DNA of 64,000 bases from Pyxidicoccus caerfyrddinensis (GCF_010894405.1 NZ_JAAIYA010000016.1:28854-92853), one strand, 5' to 3'; positions 51,405-60,505 are shown, counted from the stretch's first letter. The notes: generated by a model not told the origin, from the letters alone. A program made the numbers and translations.

Positions 51405-53714
51405 CTACGCCGGTGCCGCTTCGACTGTGGCGGGCTTCGTCTGCAGCTTCAGGCTGTCGCCCTCCACGTCGTAGCGGGCGACGCCGCCGTCCTTCAAGTC
51501 CCCGAAGAGGAGCGCCTCGGCGAGCGGCTTCTTCAGCGAGTTGTCCACGAGGCGGGCCATGGGGCGCGCGCCGAAGGCCGGGTCGTAGCCGTGCTCGGCC
51601 AGCCACGCGCGGGCGGCGGGCGTGAGCTCCAGCTTCACCTTCTTCTCGTCCAGCATCTTCTGGAGGAGGCGGACTTCCTTGTCCACGACCTTCAGGATGA
51701 TTTCCGGCGGCAGGCCGGAGAAGAGAATCCACCCGTCGAGCCGGTTGCGGAACTCGGGGGTGAAGGTGCGCTCAATGGCCTTCTTCGCGCGGGTGCCGTC
51801 CGCGGGCTTCTGCAGGTCACCGAAGCCAATGGCCTTGGTGCTCATCTCCTGGGCGCCCGCGTTGGTGGTGAGGATGAGGACGATGTTGCGGAAGTCGGCC
51901 TTGCGGCCGTTGTTGTCCGTCAGCGTCGCGTGGTCCATCACCTGGAGCAGGATGTTGAAGAGGTCCGGGTGGGCCTTCTCGATTTCATCCAGCACCAGCA
52001 CCGCGTACGGGTGCTTGCGCACGGCGTCCGTGAGCAGGCCGCCCTGGTCGAAGCCCACGTAGCCCGGAGGCGCGCCGATGAGCCGGCTCACCGTGTGCTT
52101 CTCCGAGTACTCGCTCATGTCGAAGCGCAGGAACTCCACGCCCAGCGTCTGCGCGAGCTGCTTGGCCAGCTCCGTCTTGCCCACGCCCGTGGGGCCGGAG
52201 AAGAGGAACGAGCCAATGGGCTTCTCCGGCGCACGCAGGCCGGAGCGCGCCAGCTTGATGGCGCTGACCAGGTCCTTGATGGCCGCGTCCTGCCCGAAGA
52301 TGACCGCCTGCAGCTCCTTCTCCAGATTCTGGAGCTGGACGCCCTCGCTGGCGGACACGCTCTTGGCGGGAATCTTCGCCATCTTCGCCACCACGTTCTC
52401 CACGTCCGCGGCGTTGACGATGTTGGTGCGCTTGCCCTCCGGCTTGAGCCGCTCGGCGGCGCCCGTCTCGTCGATGACGTCGATGGCCTTGTCCGGGAGG
52501 AACCGGTCATTGATGTGCTTGGCGGACAGCTCCGCCGCGGCGCGGATGGCCTCGGGCGTGTACGTCACCCGGTGGTGCTCCTCGTAGCGGCTCTTCAGCC
52601 CCTCCAGGATGAGGACGGTGTCCTCCACGCTGGGCTCGCCCACTTCAATCTTCTGGAAGCGGCGAGACAGCGCCCTGTCCCGCTCGAAGGCGGCCTTGTA
52701 CTCCTGGAACGTCGTCGAGCCGATGCAGCGCAGCCGCCCGCTGGCCAGCGCGGGCTTGAGCAGGTTGGACGCGTCCATGGAGCCGCCGCTGGTGGCGCCG
52801 GCGCCGACGATGGTGTGAATCTCATCGATGAAGAGGATGGCGTCCTTCTGCTCCTGCAGCGCCTTGAGCACGCCCTTGAGGCGCTCCTCGAACTGACCGC
52901 GGAACTTGGTGCCCGCGAGCAGCGCGCCCATGTCCAGCGAGTAGACGACGGAGTTCTTCAGCGCCTCCGGCACCCGGCCCTCGTGGATGTGCAGGGCCAG
53001 GCCTTCCGCAATGGCCGTCTTGCCCACGCCCGCCTCGCCCACGTAGAGCGGGTTGTTCTTCCGGCGGCGGCAGAGCACCTGGATGGTGCGCTCCAGCTCC
53101 TTCTCGCGGCCGATGAGCGGGTCGATGCGACCCTCCTTGGCCTCGATGTTGAGCTGGGTGGTGTAGGCCTCCAGCGGGCTCTTGCGGGGAGACTCGCCCT
53201 CGTCGTCATCCCCCATGGGTGCGCCGCGGCTGGCCGCGCCCTCGGAGGCCTCGCCCTCCGCGCCCTCTCCGTCCTTGGAGATGCCGTGGGAGATGTAGTT
53301 CAGGAGGTCCAGCCGGGTGACGCCCTCCTGCTGGAGGAGGTACAGCGCCTGGCTCTCCTCCTCGCGGAACATGGCCACCAGCACGTCGCCGCCGTCGATG
53401 AGCTTCTGCTCGGCGGACAGCGCATGCATGGCGGCGCGGTGGAGCACGCGCTCCACGCCAATGGTCTGCTGGGGCTCGGCCTCCACGCCCTCGGGCAGCC
53501 GTTCGACCGTCTCCTCCAGGAAGGAGACCAGGCGTTCCTGGAGGCGCTTCACGTTGGCCCCGCATGCACGGAGGACCTCGCGTGTCCGCGAGTCCCTCGT
53601 GAGCGCGAGGAGCAGATGCTCCAGCGTCAGGTACTCGTGGCGCATCTTCCGCGCCTCTTCGAGAGCGGTGCGGAAGCTGGCCTGCAACTCTTTGGCAATC
53701 AGCGGTCCTGCCAC
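51405..53714 (-). CDS. clpA: ATP-dependent Clp protease ATPase subunit ClpA
   Basis: The 769-residue AAA+ unfoldase has the double-repeat Clp_N domain (LTLEHLLLALTRD, ALYLLQQEGVTRLDLLNYIS), an acidic linker, AAA module 1 (GEAGVGKTAIAEGLA, Walker A), and AAA module 2 (GPTGVGKTELAKQLA). There is no ClpB-type middle coiled-coil. It unfolds substrates for ClpP. It follows clpS by 3 bases, the standard pairing in which ClpS delivers N-degron substrates. clpP is not in the window. Confidence 0.97.
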   Translation of the reverse strand: MAGPLIAKELQASFRTALEEARKMRHEYLTLEHLLLALTRDSRTREVLRACGANVKRLQERLVSFLEETVERLPEGVEAEPQQTIGVERVLHRAAMHALSAEQKLIDGGDVLVAMFREEESQALYLLQQEGVTRLDLLNYISHGISKDGEGAEGEASEGAASRGAPMGDDDEGESPRKSPLEAYTTQLNIEAKEGRIDPLIGREKELERTIQVLCRRRKNNPLYVGEAGVGKTAIAEGLALHIHEGRVPEALKNSVVYSLDMGALLAGTKFRGQFEERLKGVLKALQEQKDAILFIDEIHTIVGAGATSGGSMDASNLLKPALASGRLRCIGSTTFQEYKAAFERDRALSRRFQKIEVGEPSVEDTVLILEGLKSRYEEHHRVTYTPEAIRAAAELSAKHINDRFLPDKAIDVIDETGAAERLKPEGKRTNIVNAADVENVVAKMAKIPAKSVSASEGVQLQNLEKELQAVIFGQDAAIKDLVSAIKLARSGLRAPEKPIGSFLFSGPTGVGKTELAKQLAQTLGVEFLRFDMSEYSEKHTVSRLIGAPPGYVGFDQGGLLTDAVRKHPYAVLVLDEIEKAHPDLFNILLQVMDHATLTDNNGRKADFRNIVLILTTNAGAQEMSTKAIGFGDLQKPADGTRAKKAIERTFTPEFRNRLDGWILFSGLPPEIILKVVDKEVRLLQKMLDEKKVKLELTPAARAWLAEHGYDPAFGARPMARLVDNSLKKPLAEALLFGDLKDGGVARYDVEGDSLKLQTKPATVEAAPA

Positions 53715-53717
53715 GTT

Positions 53718-54041
53718 TCAACCTTCCTCGGGTTCCATGGAAAGCCGCAGGGGAAAACCATTCTCCTGAGCCGCGGCTTCCACCGTCTTGACCTTCGTTT
53801 CGGCGACCTCGAACGTATAGACGCCGGCAACCCCGACCCCGTTGTAATGAACGTGCAGCATGATCTGCACGGCATCCGTCTCCGACTTGTGGAAGATCTC
53901 CTTGAGCACGGCGACAACGAACTCGCGCGTCGTGTAGTTGTCGTTGTGCAGGAGCACCTTGTAGAGGGTGGGCCTCTTGAGCTTCTGCTTGGGTGCTGAC
54001 TCCGTGACGACGGAGGTATCGTGCTCGTGCTTCTGCGCCAT
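53718..54041 (-). CDS. clpS: ClpS adaptor of the N-end rule
   Basis: The 107-residue protein has LYKVLLHNDNYTTREFVVAV and IMLHVHYNGVGVAGVYTFEV, the ClpS signature with the Asn-Asp and Met-x-x-x-His binding pocket for Phe, Leu, Trp or Tyr N-termini. It binds ClpA. The flexible N-terminus (AQKHEHDTSVVTES) is the part that engages the ClpA pore. It is 3 bases before clpA and 43 bases after the preceding GNAT-like gene. Confidence 0.96.
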   Translation of the reverse strand: MAQKHEHDTSVVTESAPKQKLKRPTLYKVLLHNDNYTTREFVVAVLKEIFHKSETDAVQIMLHVHYNGVGVAGVYTFEVAETKVKTVEAAAQENGFPLRLSMEPEEG

Positions 54042-54084
54042 GGGTGTATCGGGCTCCCTTTAATGACGACGGGAGGAGGGATTT

Positions 54085-55245
54085 TCAGGCCCCCTCCTTG
54101 AAACCGGTTTCTGCCCGCCACTGGGGCAGGCCGCCTTCCACGGCTGCCCGCTCGTGGGCCAGGAAGCCGCGCACGGCGCGGTCCAGGCCGGGGTGGAGGA
54201 GCAGGTGCGCACTGTATGTGAGGTGCGGCTCGAATCCCCGGGTGAGCTTGTGTTCTCCGCCGTGGCCCGGCTCGAAGCGTGAAAGCCCCCGGGCGATGCC
54301 CTGCTCCACCGGGTGGTACAGGCAGACGTTGAAGTGCAGGAAGGGATGCTCCTCGAAGCAGCCCCAATAACGGCCATAGAGGACGTTGGGGCCAGCGAGA
54401 TTGAACGCGCCGGCCACCAGCCGTCCTTCCCGGCGGGCCTCCACCCACTCACAGCGGTGCCGGAAGCAGGCGAGCATCCGCGCGAAGAAGTCCGGCGTGA
54501 GAAACCGCATGCCCCACGGGTACTTGTCCACCGTGGAGACATACAGCCGATAGACGGTCTCCGCATCGACGTCTGCCAGCGCGTCACCCGCCAGGGTGCG
54601 CACCTCGATGCCCTGCTCGGCGGGGGCGCGCAGCTCGCGGCGCAGCTGGGTGCGCCGCTTGGAGTGGAAGCGGTCGAGGAAGTCGTCCAGCGTGCGGTAG
54701 CCCTCGTTGCGCCACTGGTACTGGACGCCCAGTCGCAGCGCGAAGCCCTGGGCCTCCAGCACGGGCAGCTCGTCCTCGGTGGGGAAGAGGACGTGGACGC
54801 CGGACAGGCGCTCGGCGCGGGCGTACTCCTGGGCGGCGGCGTACAGCTCGGCCTCGCGCGCGCGGCGGTCCTCGCCCGGGGCCACCAGCACGCGGCGGCC
54901 GGCGACGGGGGTGAAGGGCACGGTGATGACGAGCTTCGGGAAGTAGCGCAGGCCCGAGCGCTCGGCGGCGGTGGCCCAGGGCCCGTCGAAGACGAACTCG
55001 CCGTTGCTGTCGTCCTTGAGATACGCGGGCGCGGCGGCGACGAGGCGCGAGCCGCGCCACAGCGTGAGGTGGCGGGGATGCCAGCCCCGCTCCGGCACCG
55101 CGCTGCCGCTCTCTTCGAGGCATGCCAGGAAGGTCCACTCCAGGAAGGGCAGGCCGGCCTCGTCCACCAGGGCATCCCACGTGGCACGGGGGACCTCGGT
55201 GATGGAGGGCAGGATGCGCAGGGTGGTGGGCAGCGGGGTGGACAT
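54085..55245 (-). CDS. FemAB/GNAT-like protein of the DUF482 (COG3146) family
   Basis: The 386-residue protein has HSKRRTQLRRELRAPAEQGI and TVYRLYVSTVDKYPWGMRFL, then NVCLYHPVEQGIARGLSRFE and a typical HLTYSAHLLLHPGLDRAVRG tail. These are hallmark blocks of the DUF482 group, acyltransferase-fold proteins related to FemAB peptide-bond formers and often annotated 'peptidogalycan biosynthesis'. Their substrate is not well defined. No signal peptide is visible. It lies upstream of clpS and may share transcripts with it. Aminoacyl transfer to a peptide or protein would be an interesting link to the N-end rule, but that is speculation. Confidence 0.8.
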   Translation of the reverse strand: MSTPLPTTLRILPSITEVPRATWDALVDEAGLPFLEWTFLACLEESGSAVPERGWHPRHLTLWRGSRLVAAAPAYLKDDSNGEFVFDGPWATAAERSGLRYFPKLVITVPFTPVAGRRVLVAPGEDRRAREAELYAAAQEYARAERLSGVHVLFPTEDELPVLEAQGFALRLGVQYQWRNEGYRTLDDFLDRFHSKRRTQLRRELRAPAEQGIEVRTLAGDALADVDAETVYRLYVSTVDKYPWGMRFLTPDFFARMLACFRHRCEWVEARREGRLVAGAFNLAGPNVLYGRYWGCFEEHPFLHFNVCLYHPVEQGIARGLSRFEPGHGGEHKLTRGFEPHLTYSAHLLLHPGLDRAVRGFLAHERAAVEGGLPQWRAETGFKEGA

Positions 55246-55342
55246 CGCGGCGGGTTCGTTCGGGCTCGGGGCGCCGAGCCCCTGGCTGGGTAGCGCGAGC
55301 CTATAACGGTGCGCCCCGGGTGCCGCCAGCAGCGCGCCGGAG

Positions 55343-55789
55343 CTACTTCCCGCGTGTCAACTCCGCGGCAAGGAAGCGGCCGACTTCCGCCACCCCCTCG
55401 GCGCCCCGGCGGCGGCCCTCTTCGGTCTCCATGACACGGCGCGCGGCGTCGCCCGCGGTGCCGACCTCCAGGTCCGCGAGGACGAGGAAGGCGCTCCAGG
55501 CGGGGTTGAGGGTGGCGACCTTTCCGGGGCGAAGGGGACGGTCCCCCAGCGTGGCGGCCACCTTCTCCAGAAGCCCGTCGTCGGTGAGCCGCTTCGCCTT
55601 GCCGCGAATGGCGTCCCAGGCGGCGTCGAGCAGCGTGGGCAGCATGCGCCCGGCGAGCGCGGTGGACAGCCGCTGCGAGGCCTCCTCCTCGTCGATGTTG
55701 TGGGCCTGCGCGTAGGTGGGCATCAGCTTCGCCACCACCACGGCACGGGTGGCGAGGTGGGCGAGGCGGGGAGGGTAGGGCACGGACAC
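55343..55789 (-). CDS. unrecognised small helical protein
   Basis: The 148-residue protein appears all-helical (RLAHLATRAVVVAKLMPTYA, EEASQRLSTALAGRMLPTLL, GLLEKVAATLG) with acidic and basic surfaces but no known motif, metal site or signal peptide. It lies 13 bases after the TIGR02265-family gene and so probably forms an operon with it. The coding frame is clear and the codon use matches the neighbours. The function is unknown. Confidence 0.7.
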   Translation of the reverse strand: MSVPYPPRLAHLATRAVVVAKLMPTYAQAHNIDEEEASQRLSTALAGRMLPTLLDAAWDAIRGKAKRLTDDGLLEKVAATLGDRPLRPGKVATLNPAWSAFLVLADLEVGTAGDAARRVMETEEGRRRGAEGVAEVGRFLAAELTRGK

Positions 55790-55802
55790 TCCTGGGTGCG
55801 GA

Positions 55803-56366
55803 CTACCAACGCACCAACAGACGGTAACCCTCGGGGCTGCGTTCCTCCACGGTGATTCGCGGCTGCACGGAGGTCAGCTCCAACATCCGCTCCAGGCCGC
55901 CCGCCATCAGGTCCGGCCGGTTGTAGCGGTCCGTGAGCTGGATGCGGCGGCCGCGCTCGCCCACGGGCGTCAGCGTCACCGCGATGTCCGTGCGGCCCAT
56001 CATCGCCAGGTAGCGCGGCACCCGCTCCAGGGCCCGCAGGGGGCCAATCATCGGCAGGGCCACCGCGGCGACACGGCCGATGAGCGTCTCCGCGAAGCCC
56101 GTGACGAGCTGGCGGCCGAGCAGCCGGTACGCCTGCTCCTCGCCCAGCTCCGGGTACACCTCCTGGCGAGCCAGGGCCGTCACCCGCTGCCAGAGCTGGA
56201 TGGGGTAGTCCATCTCCGGCTTCTTGATGTCGTAGCCGAGCGCCGCCAGCTCCGACACCAGCCGCCCCTCCGCCTTGAGGCCTCGCACGAACAGCCCCTC
56301 GAACACGCTCGCGGGGACGCGAACCGTCGGTATGGGCGTTTCCTGGGGGCGGCGGGGGCTGCTCAT
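55803..56366 (-). CDS. Myxococcales-restricted TIGR02265 (DUF2378) protein
   Basis: ATG 56366 is 9 bases after GGGAGG and is preferred over ATG 56372. The product has about 187 residues. VPASVFEGLFVRGLKAEGR near the N-terminus, DYPIQLWQRVTALARQEVYP and ELGEEQAYRLLGRQLVTGFA are the family pattern (TIGR02265). The family is largely confined to myxobacteria, is expanded there, and has no known function. It supports the taxonomic call. The gene is transcribed divergently from nfu and is followed by a small helical gene. Confidence 0.85.
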   Translation of the reverse strand: MSSPRRPQETPIPTVRVPASVFEGLFVRGLKAEGRLVSELAALGYDIKKPEMDYPIQLWQRVTALARQEVYPELGEEQAYRLLGRQLVTGFAETLIGRVAAVALPMIGPLRALERVPRYLAMMGRTDIAVTLTPVGERGRRIQLTDRYNRPDLMAGGLERMLELTSVQPRITVEERSPEGYRLLVRW

Positions 56367-56528
56367 CAGCATGTGCCTCCCAGTATACCTGATTCCACAG
56401 GGGGTTCTGGAAGTTCTTGGAATTCTTGTTGAAGAGCAGTGGGGAGTGGGAGAGGACGTTTGCTTCTTCGAGAGTCGGGTTGCTATGGGGCAGCGGGCGC
56501 CTTACAGGAAGGGCCTCAGGAGAATTGA

Positions 56529-57095
56529 ATGTCGGTGAACATCCAGCTCGAGTGGACCCCGAACCCCAGCACGCTGAAGTACGTGGTCGACCGGAAGCTG
56601 TTGGCCGGCGGCGCGCTGAACTTCACGAACCGGGACGACGCCCAGGCGAAGTCGCCGCTGGCGCACAAACTGATGGACGTGCGCGGCGTGACGGCGGTGA
56701 TGATTGGCAGCAACTTCGTGACGGTGACGAAGGGCGAGGAAGGCGAGTGGGACGAGCTGAATGACCAGGTCATGTCCACGCTGGACACGCACCTGACGGC
56801 CAACGAGCCGGTGGTGGACGAGGCGGCGGTGGCGGCGGCGCGCCAGGCCACGTCCGGGGCGGAGGGTGGCTCCATCCAGGCGCGCATCCAGGACATCCTG
56901 GACAGCGAAATCCGCCCGGCGGTGGCGCAGGACGGCGGCGACATCACGCTGGACCGCTTCGAGGACGGCATCGTCTACCTGCACATGAAGGGTTCGTGCG
57001 CGGGCTGCCCGTCGTCCACGGCCACGCTGAAGATGGGCATCGAGGGGCGCCTGCGTGAGGCCATCCCCGAAGTGCTCGAGGTGGTGTCCGTCTGA
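56529..57095 (+). CDS. NifU-family iron-sulfur scaffold protein (Nfu)
   Basis: The 188-residue protein has an N-terminal Nfu_N domain (SVNIQLEWTPNPSTLKYVVD, VRGVTAVMIGSNFVTVTK) and a C-terminal NifU-like domain (IRPAVAQDGGDITLDRFEDG, GSCAGCPSSTATLKMGIEGR) with the CxxC that holds the Fe-S cluster. It is the mitochondrial-NFU1-like layout. It carries clusters to target enzymes such as lipoate synthase, so it indirectly supports the sucAB-type dehydrogenases. The start is ATG 56529. The gene is followed directly by a methyltransferase gene. Confidence 0.94.
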   Translation: MSVNIQLEWTPNPSTLKYVVDRKLLAGGALNFTNRDDAQAKSPLAHKLMDVRGVTAVMIGSNFVTVTKGEEGEWDELNDQVMSTLDTHLTANEPVVDEAAVAAARQATSGAEGGSIQARIQDILDSEIRPAVAQDGGDITLDRFEDGIVYLHMKGSCAGCPSSTATLKMGIEGRLREAIPEVLEVVSV

Positions 57096-57130
57096 GGCGC
57101 AACGTCAAGGCCTCCCAGGTCCGGCGGGAG

Positions 57131-58009
57131 TTGTTGCCGGACCAGTCCCCGGCGCTGCTGCGTGAGCTGCACCTGCTCACGCGCGAGGGGAACCTCAACG
57201 CGGACGCGCTGCGCAAGCTCAAGCAGGTCAACCACCTGATGGGCCTGATGCGCCCCGCGATTGAGGACGTCCAGGCGCGCCACCCTGACTCCGTCATGGT
57301 GGACGCGGGCAGCGGCAACGCCTACCTGGGCTTCGTCCTCTACGAGCTGTTCCTGAAGGACGCGGACAAGGGCACCCTGCTGTCGATTGAAGGCCGGCCG
57401 GAGCTGACCGAGCGTGCGAAGGGGCGCGCGGAGCGGCTGGGCTTCGGGCGGATGCAGTTCCAGACGGCGCACATCGACCAGGCGCAGTACCCGGAGCGCA
57501 TCCACCTGCTCATGGCGCTGCACGCGTGCGACACGGCGACGGACGACGCGCTGGTGGCGGCCATCCGCCACGGGGCGGACCACGTGGCGGTGGTGCCGTG
57601 CTGCCAGGCGGAGGTGGCCGCGCAGCTCAAGGAGAAGCGGCCTGTGGTGGCGGGCAGTGGCGCCATGTCGCAGCTGTACGCGCACCCGTGGCACCGGCGC
57701 GAGTTCGGCTCGCACCTGACGAACGTCATCCGCGCGCTGACGCTGGAGGCCTTCGGCTACCAGGTGACGGTGACGGAGCTGACGGGCTGGGAGCACTCGC
57801 TGAAGAACGAGCTGATTCTCGGGCGCAAGGTGCACCGGGAGAACCGCCGCGCGCGCGTGCAATTGGAGCGACTGCTGGCGGAGACGGGCGTGGCGCCGAA
57901 GCTGACGCGCGAGCTGGGCGTGAAGCCCGCCGTGCAGTCCGTCCCGGACGCAGAGACGGAAGCGGCCGCACCTGAATCCCCCGAGGCTCCCGAGCCCGTG
58001 GGCGCGTAG
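57131..58009 (+). CDS. class I SAM-dependent methyltransferase
   Basis: About 292 residues. The SAM motif is VMVDAGSGNAYLGFVLYELF, followed by LLSIEGRPELTERAKGRAER and ALHACDTATDDALVAAIRHG, with VAVVPCCQAEVA after it. This pattern (LHxCD and PCC) is that of methyltransferase-domain proteins such as the human GSTCD and METTL-related group, but the substrate is unknown. The start is uncertain: the reading frame is open back to the nfu stop with no ATG or GTG, and TTG 57131 (or TTG 57134) is the first usable codon. Translation may be coupled to nfu. An Ala/Glu/Pro tail ends the protein. Confidence 0.8.
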   Translation: MLPDQSPALLRELHLLTREGNLNADALRKLKQVNHLMGLMRPAIEDVQARHPDSVMVDAGSGNAYLGFVLYELFLKDADKGTLLSIEGRPELTERAKGRAERLGFGRMQFQTAHIDQAQYPERIHLLMALHACDTATDDALVAAIRHGADHVAVVPCCQAEVAAQLKEKRPVVAGSGAMSQLYAHPWHRREFGSHLTNVIRALTLEAFGYQVTVTELTGWEHSLKNELILGRKVHRENRRARVQLERLLAETGVAPKLTRELGVKPAVQSVPDAETEAAAPESPEAPEPVGA

Positions 58010-58066
58010 TTCCACGATGGGCCGCTCACGAGCGGCCACCGTCCGGGCTGGAGTAGAAGGGCCCTC

Positions 58067-58663
58067 ATGTCAGAGACAGTGAAGCGGTCGGAGCTGGTGG
58101 CGCTCGTCGACATGGACGGGACGCTCTGCGACTACCAGGGGGCCATGCTCCGCGACCTGGAGCGGCTGCGCAGTCCTGGCGAGCCTCCGCTGACGGCGGA
58201 GTTCGAGGACTCACCATGGCTGCGGGCGCGACAGGAGCTCATCCGCGGGCAGCCGGGGTGGTGGGCGCGCCTGGAGCGACGGCAGCAGGGCTTCGATGTG
58301 CTGGAGGAGTTGCGCGCGCTCGAGTTCGAGCTGCATGTGCTCACCAAGGGCCCGTCGAACTCGACGAACGCGTGGGCGGAGAAGCTCCAGTGGTGCCAGG
58401 CGCACGTGCCGGATGCGCGCGTCACCGTCACCATGGACAAGGGGCTCGTCTACGGGAAGGTGCTGGTGGACGACTGGCCGGAGTACATCCACCGTTGGCT
58501 GACGTGGCGGCCGCGTGGGCTCGTCATCGTCCCCGCGCAGCCGTGGAACGTGGGCTTCGAGCATCCGAATGCGCTGCGCTACGACGGCACCAACCTGGCC
58601 GAGGTGCGCGCGCGGCTGCGGACCGTGAGGGATGCGGCGCTTCCGAAGTCCGGTGAGGCCTAG
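58067..58663 (+). CDS. 5'(3')-deoxyribonucleotidase-like HAD phosphatase
   Basis: The 198-residue protein has the HAD nucleophile motif VDMDGTLCDYQGAM (residues 15-28), a helical cap (WWARLERRQQGFDVLEELRA), motif II in HVLTKGPSN, and the acidic motif IV in LVDDWPEYI. The layout matches the NT5C-type deoxyribonucleotidases, which remove phosphate from dNMPs. Its stop codon overlaps that of the convergent pseudouridine synthase. Confidence 0.8.
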   Translation: MSETVKRSELVALVDMDGTLCDYQGAMLRDLERLRSPGEPPLTAEFEDSPWLRARQELIRGQPGWWARLERRQQGFDVLEELRALEFELHVLTKGPSNSTNAWAEKLQWCQAHVPDARVTVTMDKGLVYGKVLVDDWPEYIHRWLTWRPRGLVIVPAQPWNVGFEHPNALRYDGTNLAEVRARLRTVRDAALPKSGEA

Positions 58664-60393
58664 AACGGCGCGGGCCGCTCGAAGGTGACGGGCTGTCCGG
58701 TGCCCGGGTGCAGGAAGGACAGCGCCTCCGCGTGCAGGAGCAGGCGCTCACCGGGGTGTCCGTAGAGCCGGTCCCCGACGATGGGCGCGCCCAGGCCAAG
58801 CGGATGCGCCGCGTGGACGCGGAGCTGGTGCGTGCGGCCGGTGTGCGGGAAGAAGGCCACGCGGGTGCGCTCGCCGTTGCGCTCCAGCACGTGCCACTCC
58901 GTCACCGCGGGCTTGCCGTGGACGGGGTCGTGAATCTGCCGGGGCCGGTCATCGAGGTCCACGCGGATGGGGAAGTCGATGGTGCCCCGCTCACCCTTCA
59001 CGAGCCCCTGGAGCCAGGCCACGTAGCGCTTGTGCACCGTCCGGTGGAGGAACTGCCGCTGCAGCGTCGCGTGAGTCCTGGGGTCCAGCGCCGCGACGAG
59101 CAGCCCCGACGTGTCCAGGTCGAGCCGGTGCACGAGCAGCGGGCCCGTCGCATGGGGATACCGCGCGCGCAGCCGGGTGAGCACCGAGTCCGTCAGCGAC
59201 GCCTCCCGGCCGGGCACGGAGAGCAGGTCATGGGGCTTGTCCACCACGACGAGCCAGGCGTCCTCGAAGAGGATGGACAGTCCTTCGCTCGTCGCGGCGG
59301 GAGGCGCGAAGGCCCTGGGCGGGGCGACGGACAGGCCTTCCATCATGTACGGCAGCAGGGGGCCGCACTTGTCCCGGCATGCGGCGTAGAAGGCGCCGGA
59401 GACGCGGCCTCCCGAGGGCGGAGGCGCACCCCACCAGAACTCCGCGAGCGCCAGTGGCTGGAGGCCGAGCCTGAAGGCCTGCGCGAGGAGCTTCGGCGCG
59501 GCGCAGTCCGCGGCACCGGAGGGTGGCTCTCCTGAGGAGAACAAGGTGCGCAGCGGGCGACGCTCGCCCCGCGCATTCTGCACGCCGTAGGTGTCGTGGA
59601 GCCGCTTCATGAGCGCACGGCTGACGATGCGGCGCAGCCGCTCCAGGGCCCGCAGCCGCCGCTCCAGCTTCGCGAGCTTCGGCGCGAGCGCCCGCCGTTC
59701 CTCTTCCTGCACCGCGTCCAGCCGGCGCGCCTCTGCCTTGTCGCCGCGGCTCTCCTGGTCCAGCGCATGGAGCGTCGCACGCCGCGCGGCCTCATCGGGT
59801 GACGCAGTGGCCGGCTCCGGCGGACGCGGTGTCTCCGCGAGCCCCTGGCGCACGGCGTTCCCCGTCGTCAGTTCCGCCCGGCGCGCATGGCGCTGCTTCC
59901 GTCGCTCCTCGTGCCGGGCCCGCATCGCCGCGCGCTCCGAAGCATGACGTGCCTGCTGCGCTTCGAGCGCGGCCCTCAGTTCAACCAGCTCCGGCGACGC
60001 ACGGTGCGCCTCCGTGCGGGCGTGGAGCGCCTTCACCACGGCCTCGCCCTCGGGCTCCAGCCGGCCTCGCACCTCCCGGTCGAACAGCGGAGGCACGAAG
60101 CCGGGCACATCCCACCGTCCCGCGAGCATCCCGGAGAAGGCGCGCAGAAACCCGATGCGTCCGTCGTGCCCACGCACCACGAGCACGCCGAACATCTTCC
60201 CGCCCTCGCGGCTGTCGAGCACCGCGGCCGGAATCCCGGGGGCCACCTGCCCCGCGCGCAGCTCCGCCTGCAACTGCTCCGCGGCCCGCCGGGCGAGCGC
60301 ATGAGGTGCCTGCTCGTCGAAGGGGCTCGGGAAGCGGCCTCCGACGTCCGCCGTCGCGGGCTGCGGCTCGAACGGTGTCACCCACGTCTCCAC
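58660..60393 (-). CDS. RluA-family pseudouridine synthase with long N-terminal extension
   Basis: A 577-residue protein. The catalytic domain occupies about residues 350-577, with D425 in VHRLDLDTSGLLVAA, IVVDKPHDLLSVPGR-like VVDKPHDLLSVPG, and GRTHQLRVHAAHPLGLGAPI. The N-terminal about 340 residues hold an Arg/Glu/Ala-rich segment (EAHRASPELVELRAALEAQQ to about 270) predicted to form a coiled coil and no S4 domain. Typical RluA/RluD/TruC enzymes have 220-330 residues. The extension may position the enzyme on RNA or ribosome. It modifies uridines in rRNA or tRNA; the site cannot be predicted. Confidence 0.9.
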   Translation of the reverse strand: METWVTPFEPQPATADVGGRFPSPFDEQAPHALARRAAEQLQAELRAGQVAPGIPAAVLDSREGGKMFGVLVVRGHDGRIGFLRAFSGMLAGRWDVPGFVPPLFDREVRGRLEPEGEAVVKALHARTEAHRASPELVELRAALEAQQARHASERAAMRARHEERRKQRHARRAELTTGNAVRQGLAETPRPPEPATASPDEAARRATLHALDQESRGDKAEARRLDAVQEEERRALAPKLAKLERRLRALERLRRIVSRALMKRLHDTYGVQNARGERRPLRTLFSSGEPPSGAADCAAPKLLAQAFRLGLQPLALAEFWWGAPPPSGGRVSGAFYAACRDKCGPLLPYMMEGLSVAPPRAFAPPAATSEGLSILFEDAWLVVVDKPHDLLSVPGREASLTDSVLTRLRARYPHATGPLLVHRLDLDTSGLLVAALDPRTHATLQRQFLHRTVHKRYVAWLQGLVKGERGTIDFPIRVDLDDRPRQIHDPVHGKPAVTEWHVLERNGERTRVAFFPHTGRTHQLRVHAAHPLGLGAPIVGDRLYGHPGERLLLHAEALSFLHPGTGQPVTFERPAPF

Positions 60394-60505
60394 GGCTCAT
60401 CGGTAACACGAAATCGTGGAGACGCGGCGCCTCACGGGGACTGCCAGTGGGGCGGGTACTCATTCCGCGAAAGGCGGCCCGCGCGCGCCGTGCGAGGATG
60501 GCCGG

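Noticed and set aside
56470-56520. Sigma-70-like promoter for nfu (TTGCTT with 18-base spacer, TATGGG)
   Set aside because: Both boxes match poorly and such pairs occur by chance; kept only as a possible lead.
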